NCBI RefSeq assembly: GCF_009720835.1
Contig: NZ_WNKZ01000005.1
Coordinates: 1-64,000 of the forward strand
Length of the DNA stretch: 64,000 nucleotides
DNA from: Pseudoduganella buxea
GTDB lineage: Bacteria; Pseudomonadota; Gammaproteobacteria; Burkholderiales; Burkholderiaceae_D
Direction: 5' to 3'
A program made the position numbers and the translations under genes. Under the pieces are notes generated by a model. That model had not been told where the DNA came from and did no database searches. It was given only the letters and a program-made list of their open reading frames with translations. This document shows, in pieces, positions 39,378-47,644 of this stretch. Each line of letters begins with the position of its first letter. Positions within the stretch are counted from its first letter, which is position 1.

Positions 39378-40823
39378 TCAGCGCTGGCCCTGGTACATGA
39401 AGCCGCTGTCGTTCAGGCCGAACTTGAACCTGCGGTTCATCTCGATGATTTCGGCACCGGCCAGCAGCACGGGACCGTAACCGTGCGCGGCGCGCACGCT
39501 GACGGGGCGGTAATAGTAGAAGGCCGGGTCGAAGGCCATGCCGGTACCCACGCAGATGCCTTCGATCTCGCCCTTCGGATTGACCTTGCCGGCCACGGCG
39601 TTCCACGCCAGGTTGGCCATGGGGCCGTACATTTCCTTGTCCAGGTAGCCGCGATTGACGGCGCGGGCGATGGCGTAGGTGTAGATGGCGCTGGCCGACG
39701 TTTCCAGGTAGGAGTCGTTGCGGTCGATCAGCTGGTGCCACAGGCCGTCCTTGTCCTGGAATCTGGCCAGGCCCCGCGCATGGGCGCGCAGCTGGTCTTC
39801 CACCGCCTTGTAGCCCTTGTGGTTCTTCGGCAGTACTTCCAGCACTTCCACCATCGCCATGATGGCCCAGCCGTTGGCGCGGGCCCAGTGCAGTTCCGGA
39901 TGGTCGCGCATGCCTTCGACATAGCCGTGCATGTAGATGCCCAGCGCGGGATTGAACATCCGCTTCGAGAACTGCAGTACCTGGCGCACGGCGTCGTCGT
40001 AATACCTGGCCTGGCCCTTGTCCTTGCCCAGCAGGGCAATGGTGGGCACGCCCATGAACAGGTCGTCCAGCCACAGGGTGTCCTGCAGGGGGCGCATCTT
40101 GTTGCCGCCCTTGCCGTCCGGGCCACCGCGGGCCAGGGTGCCGTCCTTCAGGCGGTATTCCTTTTCCGTCACGAAGCTGCCGCAGATGTCGACCATCTGG
40201 CCGTAGTCCACTGTCGAGCCGGCGTTTTTCGCCTTCAGGAAGCTCATGCACAGCGCACCGGCATCGTCCAGAGCATGGGGATTGAGGAAGCTCTTGATTG
40301 GCGCCTGGGCGTTGGCGGGATCGGCCTTCACGCCGGGGTAGTACAGGCGTGTCAGGTCGGCCAGCAGCTGGTGGCGCTTGATGGTGTAGTCGGTGTAACG
40401 GCGGTCGCCCGTGGCGGCGCCGGCGGCCAGCATGCCCGCATAGGTCACGCCCCATTCGTAGCTGGTCAGGCGGAAGTCGCCCGGTTTCAGCACGGCGTCC
40501 GGATCGGCCTTGTCCAGCCGCGCGATCGGCGCGCCGCTGCTCTTGCTGATGATTTCGGCCGGGGTGGTGGCATCGAGGTAGCCGAACACCCGGTCCAGCA
40601 CGGCCTTGACCTGGGCCGCGTCCATCGCGCGGTAGGGATTTTGGTAAGTCACTTCCAGCGCGTGCAGCATGGCGTCCTTGGCCGCCGGGCCTTTCTCCTG
40701 CGGCGGCGGGGCTTCCTGCGCCATCGTGGACAAAGGCAGCATGCACGCCACCAGGACACCGGCCAGCAGCGGCGCGGTCTTCAATCTGAACGGGGTCTTC
40801 TTCACTTGAACAATCATCTCCAT
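39378..40823 (-). CDS. GH105/GH88-type unsaturated glucuronyl/galacturonyl hydrolase (copy 2)
   Basis: 481 aa with N-terminal signal peptide (to STMAQ, about residue 35). (alpha/alpha)6-barrel with the WLDDLFMGVP block (241-250; catalytic Asp243/244 region) and HWARANGWAIMAM typical of GH105. It lacks a lipobox, unlike the copy at 31713, so is probably soluble periplasmic. First gene of an operon with the PL11 lyase. The first ATG has no clear SD; an ATG two codons later is as likely. Confidence 0.87.
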   Translation of the reverse strand: MEMIVQVKKTPFRLKTAPLLAGVLVACMLPLSTMAQEAPPPQEKGPAAKDAMLHALEVTYQNPYRAMDAAQVKAVLDRVFGYLDATTPAEIISKSSGAPIARLDKADPDAVLKPGDFRLTSYEWGVTYAGMLAAGAATGDRRYTDYTIKRHQLLADLTRLYYPGVKADPANAQAPIKSFLNPHALDDAGALCMSFLKAKNAGSTVDYGQMVDICGSFVTEKEYRLKDGTLARGGPDGKGGNKMRPLQDTLWLDDLFMGVPTIALLGKDKGQARYYDDAVRQVLQFSKRMFNPALGIYMHGYVEGMRDHPELHWARANGWAIMAMVEVLEVLPKNHKGYKAVEDQLRAHARGLARFQDKDGLWHQLIDRNDSYLETSASAIYTYAIARAVNRGYLDKEMYGPMANLAWNAVAGKVNPKGEIEGICVGTGMAFDPAFYYYRPVSVRAAHGYGPVLLAGAEIIEMNRRFKFGLNDSGFMYQGQR

Positions 40824-40980
40824 GGTTGGCTGGGCACCGCGCGTGTTCGCAAACGTCTGGAACTACAGTAACGGAACTCGCAGCGGGCCGCAATGCGGCC
40901 CGGGCGCCAATCATGGATTGCTCGTATTGTTGATTGAAGGCGGCGCTTGAAGTGGCCAGCCGCGGCCAACCGCGGCCAGC

Positions 40981-41003
40981 AAAAAGGGCAGCCTGCGCTG
41001 CCC
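40981..41003 (-). terminator. Intrinsic terminator of the second TonB-receptor operon
   Basis: On the minus strand a 7-bp stem GGGCAGC/GCTGCCC with a 4-nt loop is followed by five T. It lies 27 nt behind the receptor stop and ends the long minus-strand operon that starts at lldD. Confidence 0.85.
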
Positions 41004-41029
41004 TTCGATGACTCGCTTGCGAGAACGCG

Positions 41030-43336
41030 TTACATCGGTCCGTTGAAGCCGCCGGGGCCGGGACCGCCGGGGCCGCCCGGGCCGCGTGGCCGGAAGCCCT
41101 GACCCTCGTCACCCTTCTGGCCCTGCGTGCCGCCGAAGCGGTAGCTCAGGCCCAGGTAGGCGATGCGGCCCTGGGCACGGCGGATGCTGCGTTCGTTCAG
41201 CAGGTCCGTCTCCGTGATGGTCTCGATCTTGTTGCGGTCAAAAACATCCGTCACGTTCAACACCAGGGCCAGCGCCGGCGTCAGCGCGCGCCGGTACGTC
41301 AGGTTCAAGGTCGCATTCGGCTCGCGGTAGCCCTGGCCCGTCAGCTGCTTGCCCTGCGCCTGCACGGCCGCCTGGATCGTGTCGGTCGGCGTGGCCTGCC
41401 AGTTCACGCGGAACTGCCCGCTCAGCGACGACGCCGTGCGCCGGGTTTGCCCGCCGTCCGTATCGACCTGGGTCTGTTCCGTGCGTGCCAGGTTGCCGTT
41501 GGCGTTGACCGTCAGGGTCGGCAGCACCTTGCCCGACACGGTGAATTCCAGGCCGCCCGCGCGGTTCGTGCCCAGGTTGTCGCGGGTGGTCAGCAGCACC
41601 GTATCGCTGATGAAGTACTTGCGTTCCAGGATGGCGTCGCGCTCCTTGCGGAAGTACCCGCGCAGGTTGGTCTCCACCTTGCCGAAGCGGGTTTCGTAGC
41701 CGACTTCGATGGAGTCGGTCTGCGTCGGCTTCAGCTTCGGATTGCCCGACGAGACGTTGAATTCGTCGCGGTAGATCACGTAGGGATTCAGGTCGCCCGC
41801 ATTCGGCCGGCGGATGCGGTGCGAATACGAGAAGCGCAGATTGGTGTCGTCTGACACCTTATAAGTGGCGAAGGCGCTGGGGATGACGTTGGTGTAGCTG
41901 TTGCCCGCCTCGACGCCGCTGGTCAGCTGGGCAATGTCCAGGTCCGTGTGCTCGACCCGCAGGCCGCCCAGCACGCCCCACCGTTCGTTCAGGCGCAGCT
42001 GGTAGGAGCCGTAGCCGGCCACCACCATCTCGCGCAGCCGGTAGCTGTTGCTGCGCGCGGGATTGACGCTCTCGCCGAACGAGAACGGGTCGATATTGGT
42101 GTACAGCGTGTCGCTGGTGCTGCTGTTGCGGGCCACCTTGTAGCCCACCTTCAGCACGCCGTGGCTGTCCGGGCGTTCGTAGTCGCCCGTCAGGTCGACG
42201 ATGCGGCTGCCGCTGCCGTTGTCCTGGCGGCTCAGCGGGTCGCGCCCGCTGCCCATGCTGTAGACGTTGGCGAAGTTGTTGGTCGACTCGTTGGTGGACG
42301 AGGACACGCGCAGGTCCGTCTTCAGCGTTTCACCCGGCAGCGTGCCCTTGTGGTCCCAGCGCGCGCCCCAGCCGGTATTGATGCTGCTGCCTTCGCGCCG
42401 TGTGTCGCGCACGTAATCCTCGGTCGGCAGGCCGGCTTCGTCTTCCGTGCGATAACGGTCCGTGCCGCGCTGGTCGTTGCTGCGGCGGTGGTAGCTGACG
42501 CTGGCCGCCAGCGTGTCGTTCTCGCCCAGGTTGTACGTGACGGTGCCGTTCAGGCCACCCATGTCGTTCAGGCCCTCGGAACGCGATTGCTGGGTGCTGT
42601 GGCTGCGCTCCCCCGTCGGCGAGATGCGGTCGCGCACGGTGTCGGCGGTGGAATTGCGGCCGTCGTGGCGCACGTTGACGCCGCCCTGGAAGCCCCAGCG
42701 GCCTTCGTTGTACGTGCCGAAGGCGGAGCTGTTGTAGCGGCCCGCCGTGCCGGCGTTGGCGTTCACGGTGCCGAAGCCGCCGGGTTTGCGCGAGCGGCGC
42801 ATCACCAGGTTCAGGATCGGGCCGCCGCCGCCTTCGTTGCCGAACTGCGCGCCGGGGTTGTTGATCACTTCCACCGTCTCGATGTCGTCGGCCGGAATCG
42901 ACTGCAGCGCCGCGCCCCGGTTCTCGCCCTGCATCATGGCCGACGGCTTGCCGTCCACGAGGATCTGCACATTGCTGCTGCCGCGCAGGGTCACGGCACC
43001 ATCGGGGTCGACGGCGACGGAAGGCACGTTGTTCAGCGCATCGGCCGCCGAGCTGTTGCTGCTGGAAGCATCGGCCTTGACGTCATAGGCCTGCCGGTCG
43101 ATGCGATTGGTGGGCCGCTCGCCGGCCACCGTGACGGAGCCGGCCAGCGGCGCTTCGTCCGGCTTGACGGTGGTGACGGGAGCCGGCGTGGTGGCTGGCG
43201 CTGGGGCGGGAGCGGTGCGGGCCGGCGTGGTGGAATCGGTCTGCTGCGCCTGGGCGGCGCCTTGCCAGATCAGCGCTGGCGCCAGCAATGCCAGGGCCGC
43301 GCGGCGGCGGTATCGGGTGTTGTGCGTGGTAGTCAT
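41030..43336 (-). CDS. TonB-dependent receptor / outer-membrane beta-barrel protein with Gly-Pro-rich tail
   Basis: 768 aa. Signal peptide about 1-31 (to AQAQ), a Pro/Ala linker, a plug domain (about 75-165; ADALNNVPSVAVDPDGAVTLRG and DDIETVEVINNPGAQFG), then a barrel of the OMP_b-brl_3 type. The last barrel strand ends at GLSYRF; after it about 35 residues of Gly/Pro/Gln-rich tail follow, so the outer-membrane sorting Phe is not at the C-terminus. Last gene of the lldD-PL11-esterase-GH43 operon, so uptake of RG-I fragments is likely. ATG at 43336 begins the signal peptide. Confidence 0.87.
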   Translation of the reverse strand: MTTTHNTRYRRRAALALLAPALIWQGAAQAQQTDSTTPARTAPAPAPATTPAPVTTVKPDEAPLAGSVTVAGERPTNRIDRQAYDVKADASSSNSSAADALNNVPSVAVDPDGAVTLRGSSNVQILVDGKPSAMMQGENRGAALQSIPADDIETVEVINNPGAQFGNEGGGGPILNLVMRRSRKPGGFGTVNANAGTAGRYNSSAFGTYNEGRWGFQGGVNVRHDGRNSTADTVRDRISPTGERSHSTQQSRSEGLNDMGGLNGTVTYNLGENDTLAASVSYHRRSNDQRGTDRYRTEDEAGLPTEDYVRDTRREGSSINTGWGARWDHKGTLPGETLKTDLRVSSSTNESTNNFANVYSMGSGRDPLSRQDNGSGSRIVDLTGDYERPDSHGVLKVGYKVARNSSTSDTLYTNIDPFSFGESVNPARSNSYRLREMVVAGYGSYQLRLNERWGVLGGLRVEHTDLDIAQLTSGVEAGNSYTNVIPSAFATYKVSDDTNLRFSYSHRIRRPNAGDLNPYVIYRDEFNVSSGNPKLKPTQTDSIEVGYETRFGKVETNLRGYFRKERDAILERKYFISDTVLLTTRDNLGTNRAGGLEFTVSGKVLPTLTVNANGNLARTEQTQVDTDGGQTRRTASSLSGQFRVNWQATPTDTIQAAVQAQGKQLTGQGYREPNATLNLTYRRALTPALALVLNVTDVFDRNKIETITETDLLNERSIRRAQGRIAYLGLSYRFGGTQGQKGDEGQGFRPRGPGGPGGPGPGGFNGPM

Positions 43337-43396
43337 GGTGCGCCGATTGTACCGTGCGGCTCCGGGCCTGCCATCGGCGCATGTGTAACGCAATGT

Positions 43397-44368
43397 TTAG
43401 GAGGAAGGCGCGGCACGCAGCTGGTCCAGCAGGGCGGGCGGCACGGCGATCACGGTGCCGTGGCGCATACGCAGCGGCGTGCCTTCGTCCGGGAAGTGCA
43501 TGCGGTCCGACACGTCTTCCCACGTCCGCATGTCGCGCGAACGCAGCGCGCCGTAGCGCTTAGCCGTGTAGGCGTCGTAGTAGACGATGACGTCCTGGCC
43601 CGCCTGGATCGCAGTGGGGCCTTCCACCCACAGTCCCGGCGCCGTGATCGGTGGGCTCAATGCACCGAACGGGCCGCGCAGGTCCGGCGCCTCGGCCAGC
43701 TGCAGGTACTTGCGGGGCGGGTGGCGCGTTTCGTCCTTCACCAGCAGCCAGCTTCTTCCGTGGGCGCGCACGAAGGTGGCGTCGATGACGGAGAAACCCG
43801 GGTCGTAGAACAGCCGCGTCGGCGCGAAGGCCTTGAAGTCCTTCGTCGTCGTGTAGTACATGCGGTGGTTGTATTTTTCTTCCGAAGAACCCGCCGTCTG
43901 CGTGAACTTGCCCGGCACCGTGGACGCCCAGAAGACGAGGAATTCACCGCGCGCCTCGTCGTACACGATTTCCGGCGCCCACGCGTTCAGCACACCCGGC
44001 TCGTGCGCCATGACGGGCAGTTCCCGCTGAGGCGACCAGTGCACCAGGTCGCGCGAGGAGGCGTAGCCGATATTGTTCTCGTTCCAGCCGGTGGTCCACA
44101 CCATGTGATAGGTGCCGTCCGGGCCCCGCACGATGCACGGATCGCGCATCAGCCTGGCCTTGCCCACCTGCGGCGCCAGGTAGCTGCGGCCCTGGCCCAG
44201 CTTTTCCCACCGGTAGCCATCGACGCTGGCGGCCAGGTGCAGGCCATCCTCGCCGTTATTCGTGAAGTAGGCGAACAGCCACGCATCGGCGGCGCGGCAG
44301 GGCGCCAGCGCGCCCAGCAGCAGGGTTGCGGCCAGCAGCAGGTTTGAGACCAGCAAGGACTGGCTCAT
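43397..44368 (-). CDS. Secreted GH43-like five-bladed propeller glycosidase
   Basis: 323 aa with signal peptide (to RAAD, about residue 27). The three GH43 acids can be placed: Asp76 (MRDPCI), Asp196 (VIDATF) and Glu249 (WVEGPTA), with NAWAPEIVYD between. Probable exo-glycosidase on arabinose-type side chains, although related propellers act on galactose or other sugars. The ATG overlaps the stop of the upstream acetylesterase gene by 4 nt. 60 nt separate it from the receptor gene downstream. Confidence 0.82.
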   Translation of the reverse strand: MSQSLLVSNLLLAATLLLGALAPCRAADAWLFAYFTNNGEDGLHLAASVDGYRWEKLGQGRSYLAPQVGKARLMRDPCIVRGPDGTYHMVWTTGWNENNIGYASSRDLVHWSPQRELPVMAHEPGVLNAWAPEIVYDEARGEFLVFWASTVPGKFTQTAGSSEEKYNHRMYYTTTKDFKAFAPTRLFYDPGFSVIDATFVRAHGRSWLLVKDETRHPPRKYLQLAEAPDLRGPFGALSPPITAPGLWVEGPTAIQAGQDVIVYYDAYTAKRYGALRSRDMRTWEDVSDRMHFPDEGTPLRMRHGTVIAVPPALLDQLRAAPSS

Positions 44369-45669
44369 CGATTGGCCTCGTCGCCCAGCGGGCGCTCGTT
44401 GGTATGGTTCGGGCTGGGCGGCACGGCGAAGGCGGCGACCGGATCGGGGCGGCCTGGCTCGTAGGCGAAGCCGTCGATGGCGTGGGCGGCTGCGGCCAGT
44501 CCGGCAGTGCGCATGCCGGCGACGACGGCCTTGGCCAGCTGGTAGCTGCCGTAATTGTTGTGATGGGTATTGTCGATCCGGCCAGGCGCCGGCTGCGCGA
44601 ACGCCGCTTTCGAACCTTCCGGCCCAAGCGCTTCATACAGCGGCTTGCTCATCGCATTCAGGTCGATGAACGGCGCTTGCAGGGCCTGCGCCGCTTCGCG
44701 CGCGGCGCGGGCATAGTCGGCCAGCGAACCTGTCACCTTGCCGTCCGCGCCAAAGGCGCGCCGCTCCATCGGCGAGACCAGCACGGCCACGCCGCCACGG
44801 GCGCGGATCGCCGCGACGTGCGTGCCGATCTCGGCCTGGTAGGTGGTGAACGGGCCGCCCAGGCCCTGTTTGACCTGCTTCTGGTCGTTGTGCCCGAACT
44901 GCATCAGCACCGTGTCGCCCGGTCGCAGGACGGACAGGATCTTGTCGAGCCGGCGCCGGGCCAGCGAGTCGCGGTAGGTTTCGCCCGATTCGCCGTGGTT
45001 GGCCACGGCGATGGCTGGCTTGAAGAAGCGGGGCAGCATCTGGCCCCAGCTGGCATACGGCTCGTTCGGCTGGTCGCAGACGGTGGAGTCGCCCAGCAGG
45101 AACAGGGTCGGCACCCGTGCCGGCCGGATCTCGATGGTGCGCACGGCGCCGTGCACTTCGAGCGTCAAGCGCCGGTCCCAGTTCCACGCTTCCTGCACCG
45201 TCTCGCGCGGCGCCTTCAGGTCCACCGCACCGGCGGCGACGCCATCGACGGCGGCGATGCGCGGCGTGCGCGTGTTGACGACGAAGGTGCGCGTGACGGT
45301 CTCGCCGGGGGCGGCCGGAACGTTCTCCAGCATCAGCCGGCGCAGCTCGGCCTTGACCGTGGTGCGCGTGGCGCGGCGCGCGTCGCCCATCGTCACGACG
45401 ACTTCATGGTTGCCTTCGGGGACATCGACGGAGAAGAAAAAAGGTTTCGCGCCCATGTCGGGGGAGTGATGGCTGTCCCGCGCGGCATCCGCCGGCGCCG
45501 GGGTGCCGGGCTCGAAACCGAAACCGCGGGCGCCGCTGTAGGCCATGTCCGGCCGTACTGCGGTGTAGCCTGGCGTGGCGCCGTGGAAGTCGAAGCGCCA
45601 CGCCTCGGCCGCGCCGGCGAGGGAGCAGAAGGTGATCAACGTCAGCGCGGCGGAAAGGAGTCGGGTCAT
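44365..45669 (-). CDS. Rhamnogalacturonan acetylesterase-like protein with N-terminal beta-sandwich
   Basis: 434 aa, signal peptide about 1-23. Residues about 25-165 form a beta-sandwich (galactose-binding-like) domain, followed by an SGNH esterase domain with GDSTV (Ser185), QFGHND (His250, Asn251, Asp252) and DNTHHNNYG. This layout is that of YxiM/RhgT-like RG acetylesterases. Expected to remove acetyl groups from galacturonate in RG-I so that lyases can cut. Coupled by a 4-nt overlap to the GH43 gene downstream; the preceding PL11 gene is 63 nt away across a palindromic repeat. Confidence 0.87.
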   Translation of the reverse strand: MTRLLSAALTLITFCSLAGAAEAWRFDFHGATPGYTAVRPDMAYSGARGFGFEPGTPAPADAARDSHHSPDMGAKPFFFSVDVPEGNHEVVVTMGDARRATRTTVKAELRRLMLENVPAAPGETVTRTFVVNTRTPRIAAVDGVAAGAVDLKAPRETVQEAWNWDRRLTLEVHGAVRTIEIRPARVPTLFLLGDSTVCDQPNEPYASWGQMLPRFFKPAIAVANHGESGETYRDSLARRRLDKILSVLRPGDTVLMQFGHNDQKQVKQGLGGPFTTYQAEIGTHVAAIRARGGVAVLVSPMERRAFGADGKVTGSLADYARAAREAAQALQAPFIDLNAMSKPLYEALGPEGSKAAFAQPAPGRIDNTHHNNYGSYQLAKAVVAGMRTAGLAAAAHAIDGFAYEPGRPDPVAAFAVPPSPNHTNERPLGDEANR

Positions 45670-45684
45670 GGGGTGTCGGTAGTT

Positions 45685-45725
45685 GTTGCTTCAAAAATGG
45701 GGTCTGTCCCCATTTTTGAAGCAAC
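45685..45725. repeat. Dispersed palindrome, 18-bp perfect arms
   Basis: Arms 45685-45702 and 45708-45725 are perfect inverted copies around loop TCTGT; the core AAAAATGGGG/CCCCATTTTT is identical to the element at 19548-19572. It sits between two co-directional genes of one operon, where it could act as a partial terminator or mRNA-processing stem. Confidence 0.8.
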
Positions 45726-45732
45726 TATACTG

Positions 45733-47640
45733 TCAGCGGGGCCGGATCGGCGCCTGCACCACCGGCTTCATGCCTTCGCCCAGGTGGAAGCTGGGGTGGG
45801 GCGGCTGGTTGTAGCCGGCGTTCTGGCCTGCCACCTGTACGCGGTACTGCGGGTCGTGCATCAGGGTGGGAATGCGGTATGGCGTCGGCGCCGTCGTGCT
45901 GAAGACCAGCAGCGCCGTGTTGTCGGCCGTGCGCAGCACGACTTCCTCGCGCCAGTCGCCCAGCAGGTCGGCCGACAGCACGGGCGTGGCCTTGGTGCCG
46001 TTATTGGATGCGCCGCCCCACGTGGCCGCCTCGAGGATGCGGTTGAACGTCGACGTGGCCGGGTCCCATTTGTCCACGCCCGTGCCGTCGAGCGACTCGC
46101 GCAGCAGGTCGCCGTCCCACCATGCGGCGAAGTTGATCCGGTTCGGGCGCGTGGCGGAGATCTGCTGGCCGGCGGCGCTCATCAGGCCGCCGGCCGAGGC
46201 CCAGCATTCCTCGCCGGGCCAGGCCGGATCGATATCCATGCAGACGCCGCGGCCGACGTCGCGGCCGTTGCCCGGCACGCTCCACAGCAGCTTGCCGGTG
46301 GCGGCATCGTGCATGCCCGATCCCGCCGTGCCGTAGCAGGCCGGGCTCTCGTGCACCATGTAGATCTGCTGGCCATCCCGCGACGGATCGAGCTTGCCGA
46401 CGTGGAGGGCGTCGCCGTGGCACAGGTTGGTGCTGTACAGCAGGTGGCCGTCGCTGCCGATGGTGGCGGCGCCGTAGACGATGTCGTCGCGCCCGTCGCT
46501 GTCGACATCGGCCACGGAGAACCAGTGGGCGCCCTGGCCGCGCGCCTGCTCGCCTTCCACGTTCGTGTCGAACACCCAGCGGCTGCTCAAGACGCCGTCG
46601 CGCCAGTCCCACGCTGCCACCACGGCTCGCGTGTAGTAGCCGCGCGAGAAGACAGCGCTGGGGCGGCTGCCGTCCAGGTAGGCCACGCCGCCGAGGAAGC
46701 GGTCGACGCGGTTGCCGTAGCCGTCGCCCCAGGAGGACACGACGCCACGGGCCGGCAGGTAGTTGGTAGTGGCCAGTGCCTTGCCCGTGCGGCCGTCGAA
46801 TACGGTCAGGAATTCCGGGCCGTCCAGCACATAGCCGGCACTGTTGCGGTAGTCCGCCGCCGCGTCGCCGATGACGGTGCCGCGCCCGTCGACGGTGCCG
46901 TCGGCCGTCTTCGCCATCACTTCGGCACGGCCATTGCCGTCGAAGTCGTAGGCCAGGAAGGTGGTGTAATGGGCACCGGCGCGGATATTGCGCCCCAGGT
47001 CGATGCGCCACAGGCGCTTGCCGGACAGTTCATAGGCGTCCAGGTAGGTGTTGCCCGTGTAGCCGGACTGGGAATTGTCCTTGCCGTTGGTGGGTTGCCA
47101 TTTGACGACCAGCTCATACTTGCCGTCGCCATCGAGATCGGCGGCCGAGCCGTCATTGATCTCGTAGGTATAGGCCACGCCATCGGGCGTGGTGCCGCCG
47201 GCCGGCGCCTGCACCGGTACGCGCAGCACCGTTTCGCTCCACGGCGTGCCGGTGAAGGCCTTGTCCTTTTCCTTGCCCTGTTCGACCGTGCGCACCAGGT
47301 ATTGCGATGCCGTGGTGCCGCCCGCGTCGATGAAGTTGCTGGCCTCCAGCGGCGCCGCGTTCAGCTTGACGCCGTCGCGGTAGACGTTGAAGCGCGTGTC
47401 CGCCGCATCGGTGCCGAGCACGCGCCAGCCGACGAACACGCCGCTGCCGGCGGCAATGGCGACGACGCCACGATCGAGTTTCTCGACCTGCTTTTGCAGC
47501 GGTGCGGCCAGCGCCGGCTGGCCGAATGCAAACGAGGACGCGAGTGAAGCGGCAAGTGAAACAGCAAGTGAGACGGCAAGTGAGACGGCAAGGGGCGGCA
47601 GGGCAAGGCGGGCAGGGCGTGGAGCGGGGGGTCTGGTCAT
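45733..47640 (-). CDS. Rhamnogalacturonan lyase, PL11 family (copy 2)
   Basis: 635 aa. Signal peptide of unusual make-up: four LAVS/LAAS tetrapeptide repeats encoded by 12-bp tandem repeats (47533-47592), then cleavage near ALAA. Fn3-like sandwich, then an eight-bladed propeller with calcium motifs DLDGDG, DFDGNG and DVDSDG as in YesW. No lipobox, so soluble secreted or periplasmic, unlike copy 1. ATG at 47640 is 4 nt behind the lldD stop, so it is translated with lldD. The two lyases are clearly diverged rather than a recent duplication. Confidence 0.93.
   Translation of the reverse strand: MTRPPAPRPARLALPPLAVSLAVSLAVSLAASLASSFAFGQPALAAPLQKQVEKLDRGVVAIAAGSGVFVGWRVLGTDAADTRFNVYRDGVKLNAAPLEASNFIDAGGTTASQYLVRTVEQGKEKDKAFTGTPWSETVLRVPVQAPAGGTTPDGVAYTYEINDGSAADLDGDGKYELVVKWQPTNGKDNSQSGYTGNTYLDAYELSGKRLWRIDLGRNIRAGAHYTTFLAYDFDGNGRAEVMAKTADGTVDGRGTVIGDAAADYRNSAGYVLDGPEFLTVFDGRTGKALATTNYLPARGVVSSWGDGYGNRVDRFLGGVAYLDGSRPSAVFSRGYYTRAVVAAWDWRDGVLSSRWVFDTNVEGEQARGQGAHWFSVADVDSDGRDDIVYGAATIGSDGHLLYSTNLCHGDALHVGKLDPSRDGQQIYMVHESPACYGTAGSGMHDAATGKLLWSVPGNGRDVGRGVCMDIDPAWPGEECWASAGGLMSAAGQQISATRPNRINFAAWWDGDLLRESLDGTGVDKWDPATSTFNRILEAATWGGASNNGTKATPVLSADLLGDWREEVVLRTADNTALLVFSTTAPTPYRIPTLMHDPQYRVQVAGQNAGYNQPPHPSFHLGEGMKPVVQAPIRPR
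47533..47592 (-). repeat. 12-bp tandem repeats inside the PL11 signal-peptide coding region
   Basis: About four imperfect copies of GCAAGTGAGACG (plus-strand orientation), the last two identical. Each unit encodes four residues of the signal-peptide hydrophobic core, so copy-number change would keep the frame and alter core length by four residues. Confidence 0.8.
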
Positions 47641-47644
47641 GTTC

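Noticed and set aside
41948-47547. Long plus-strand frames opposite the second receptor, esterase and lyase genes
   Set aside because: Antisense shadows with Gln/Ala/Arg-rich translation and no start signals.
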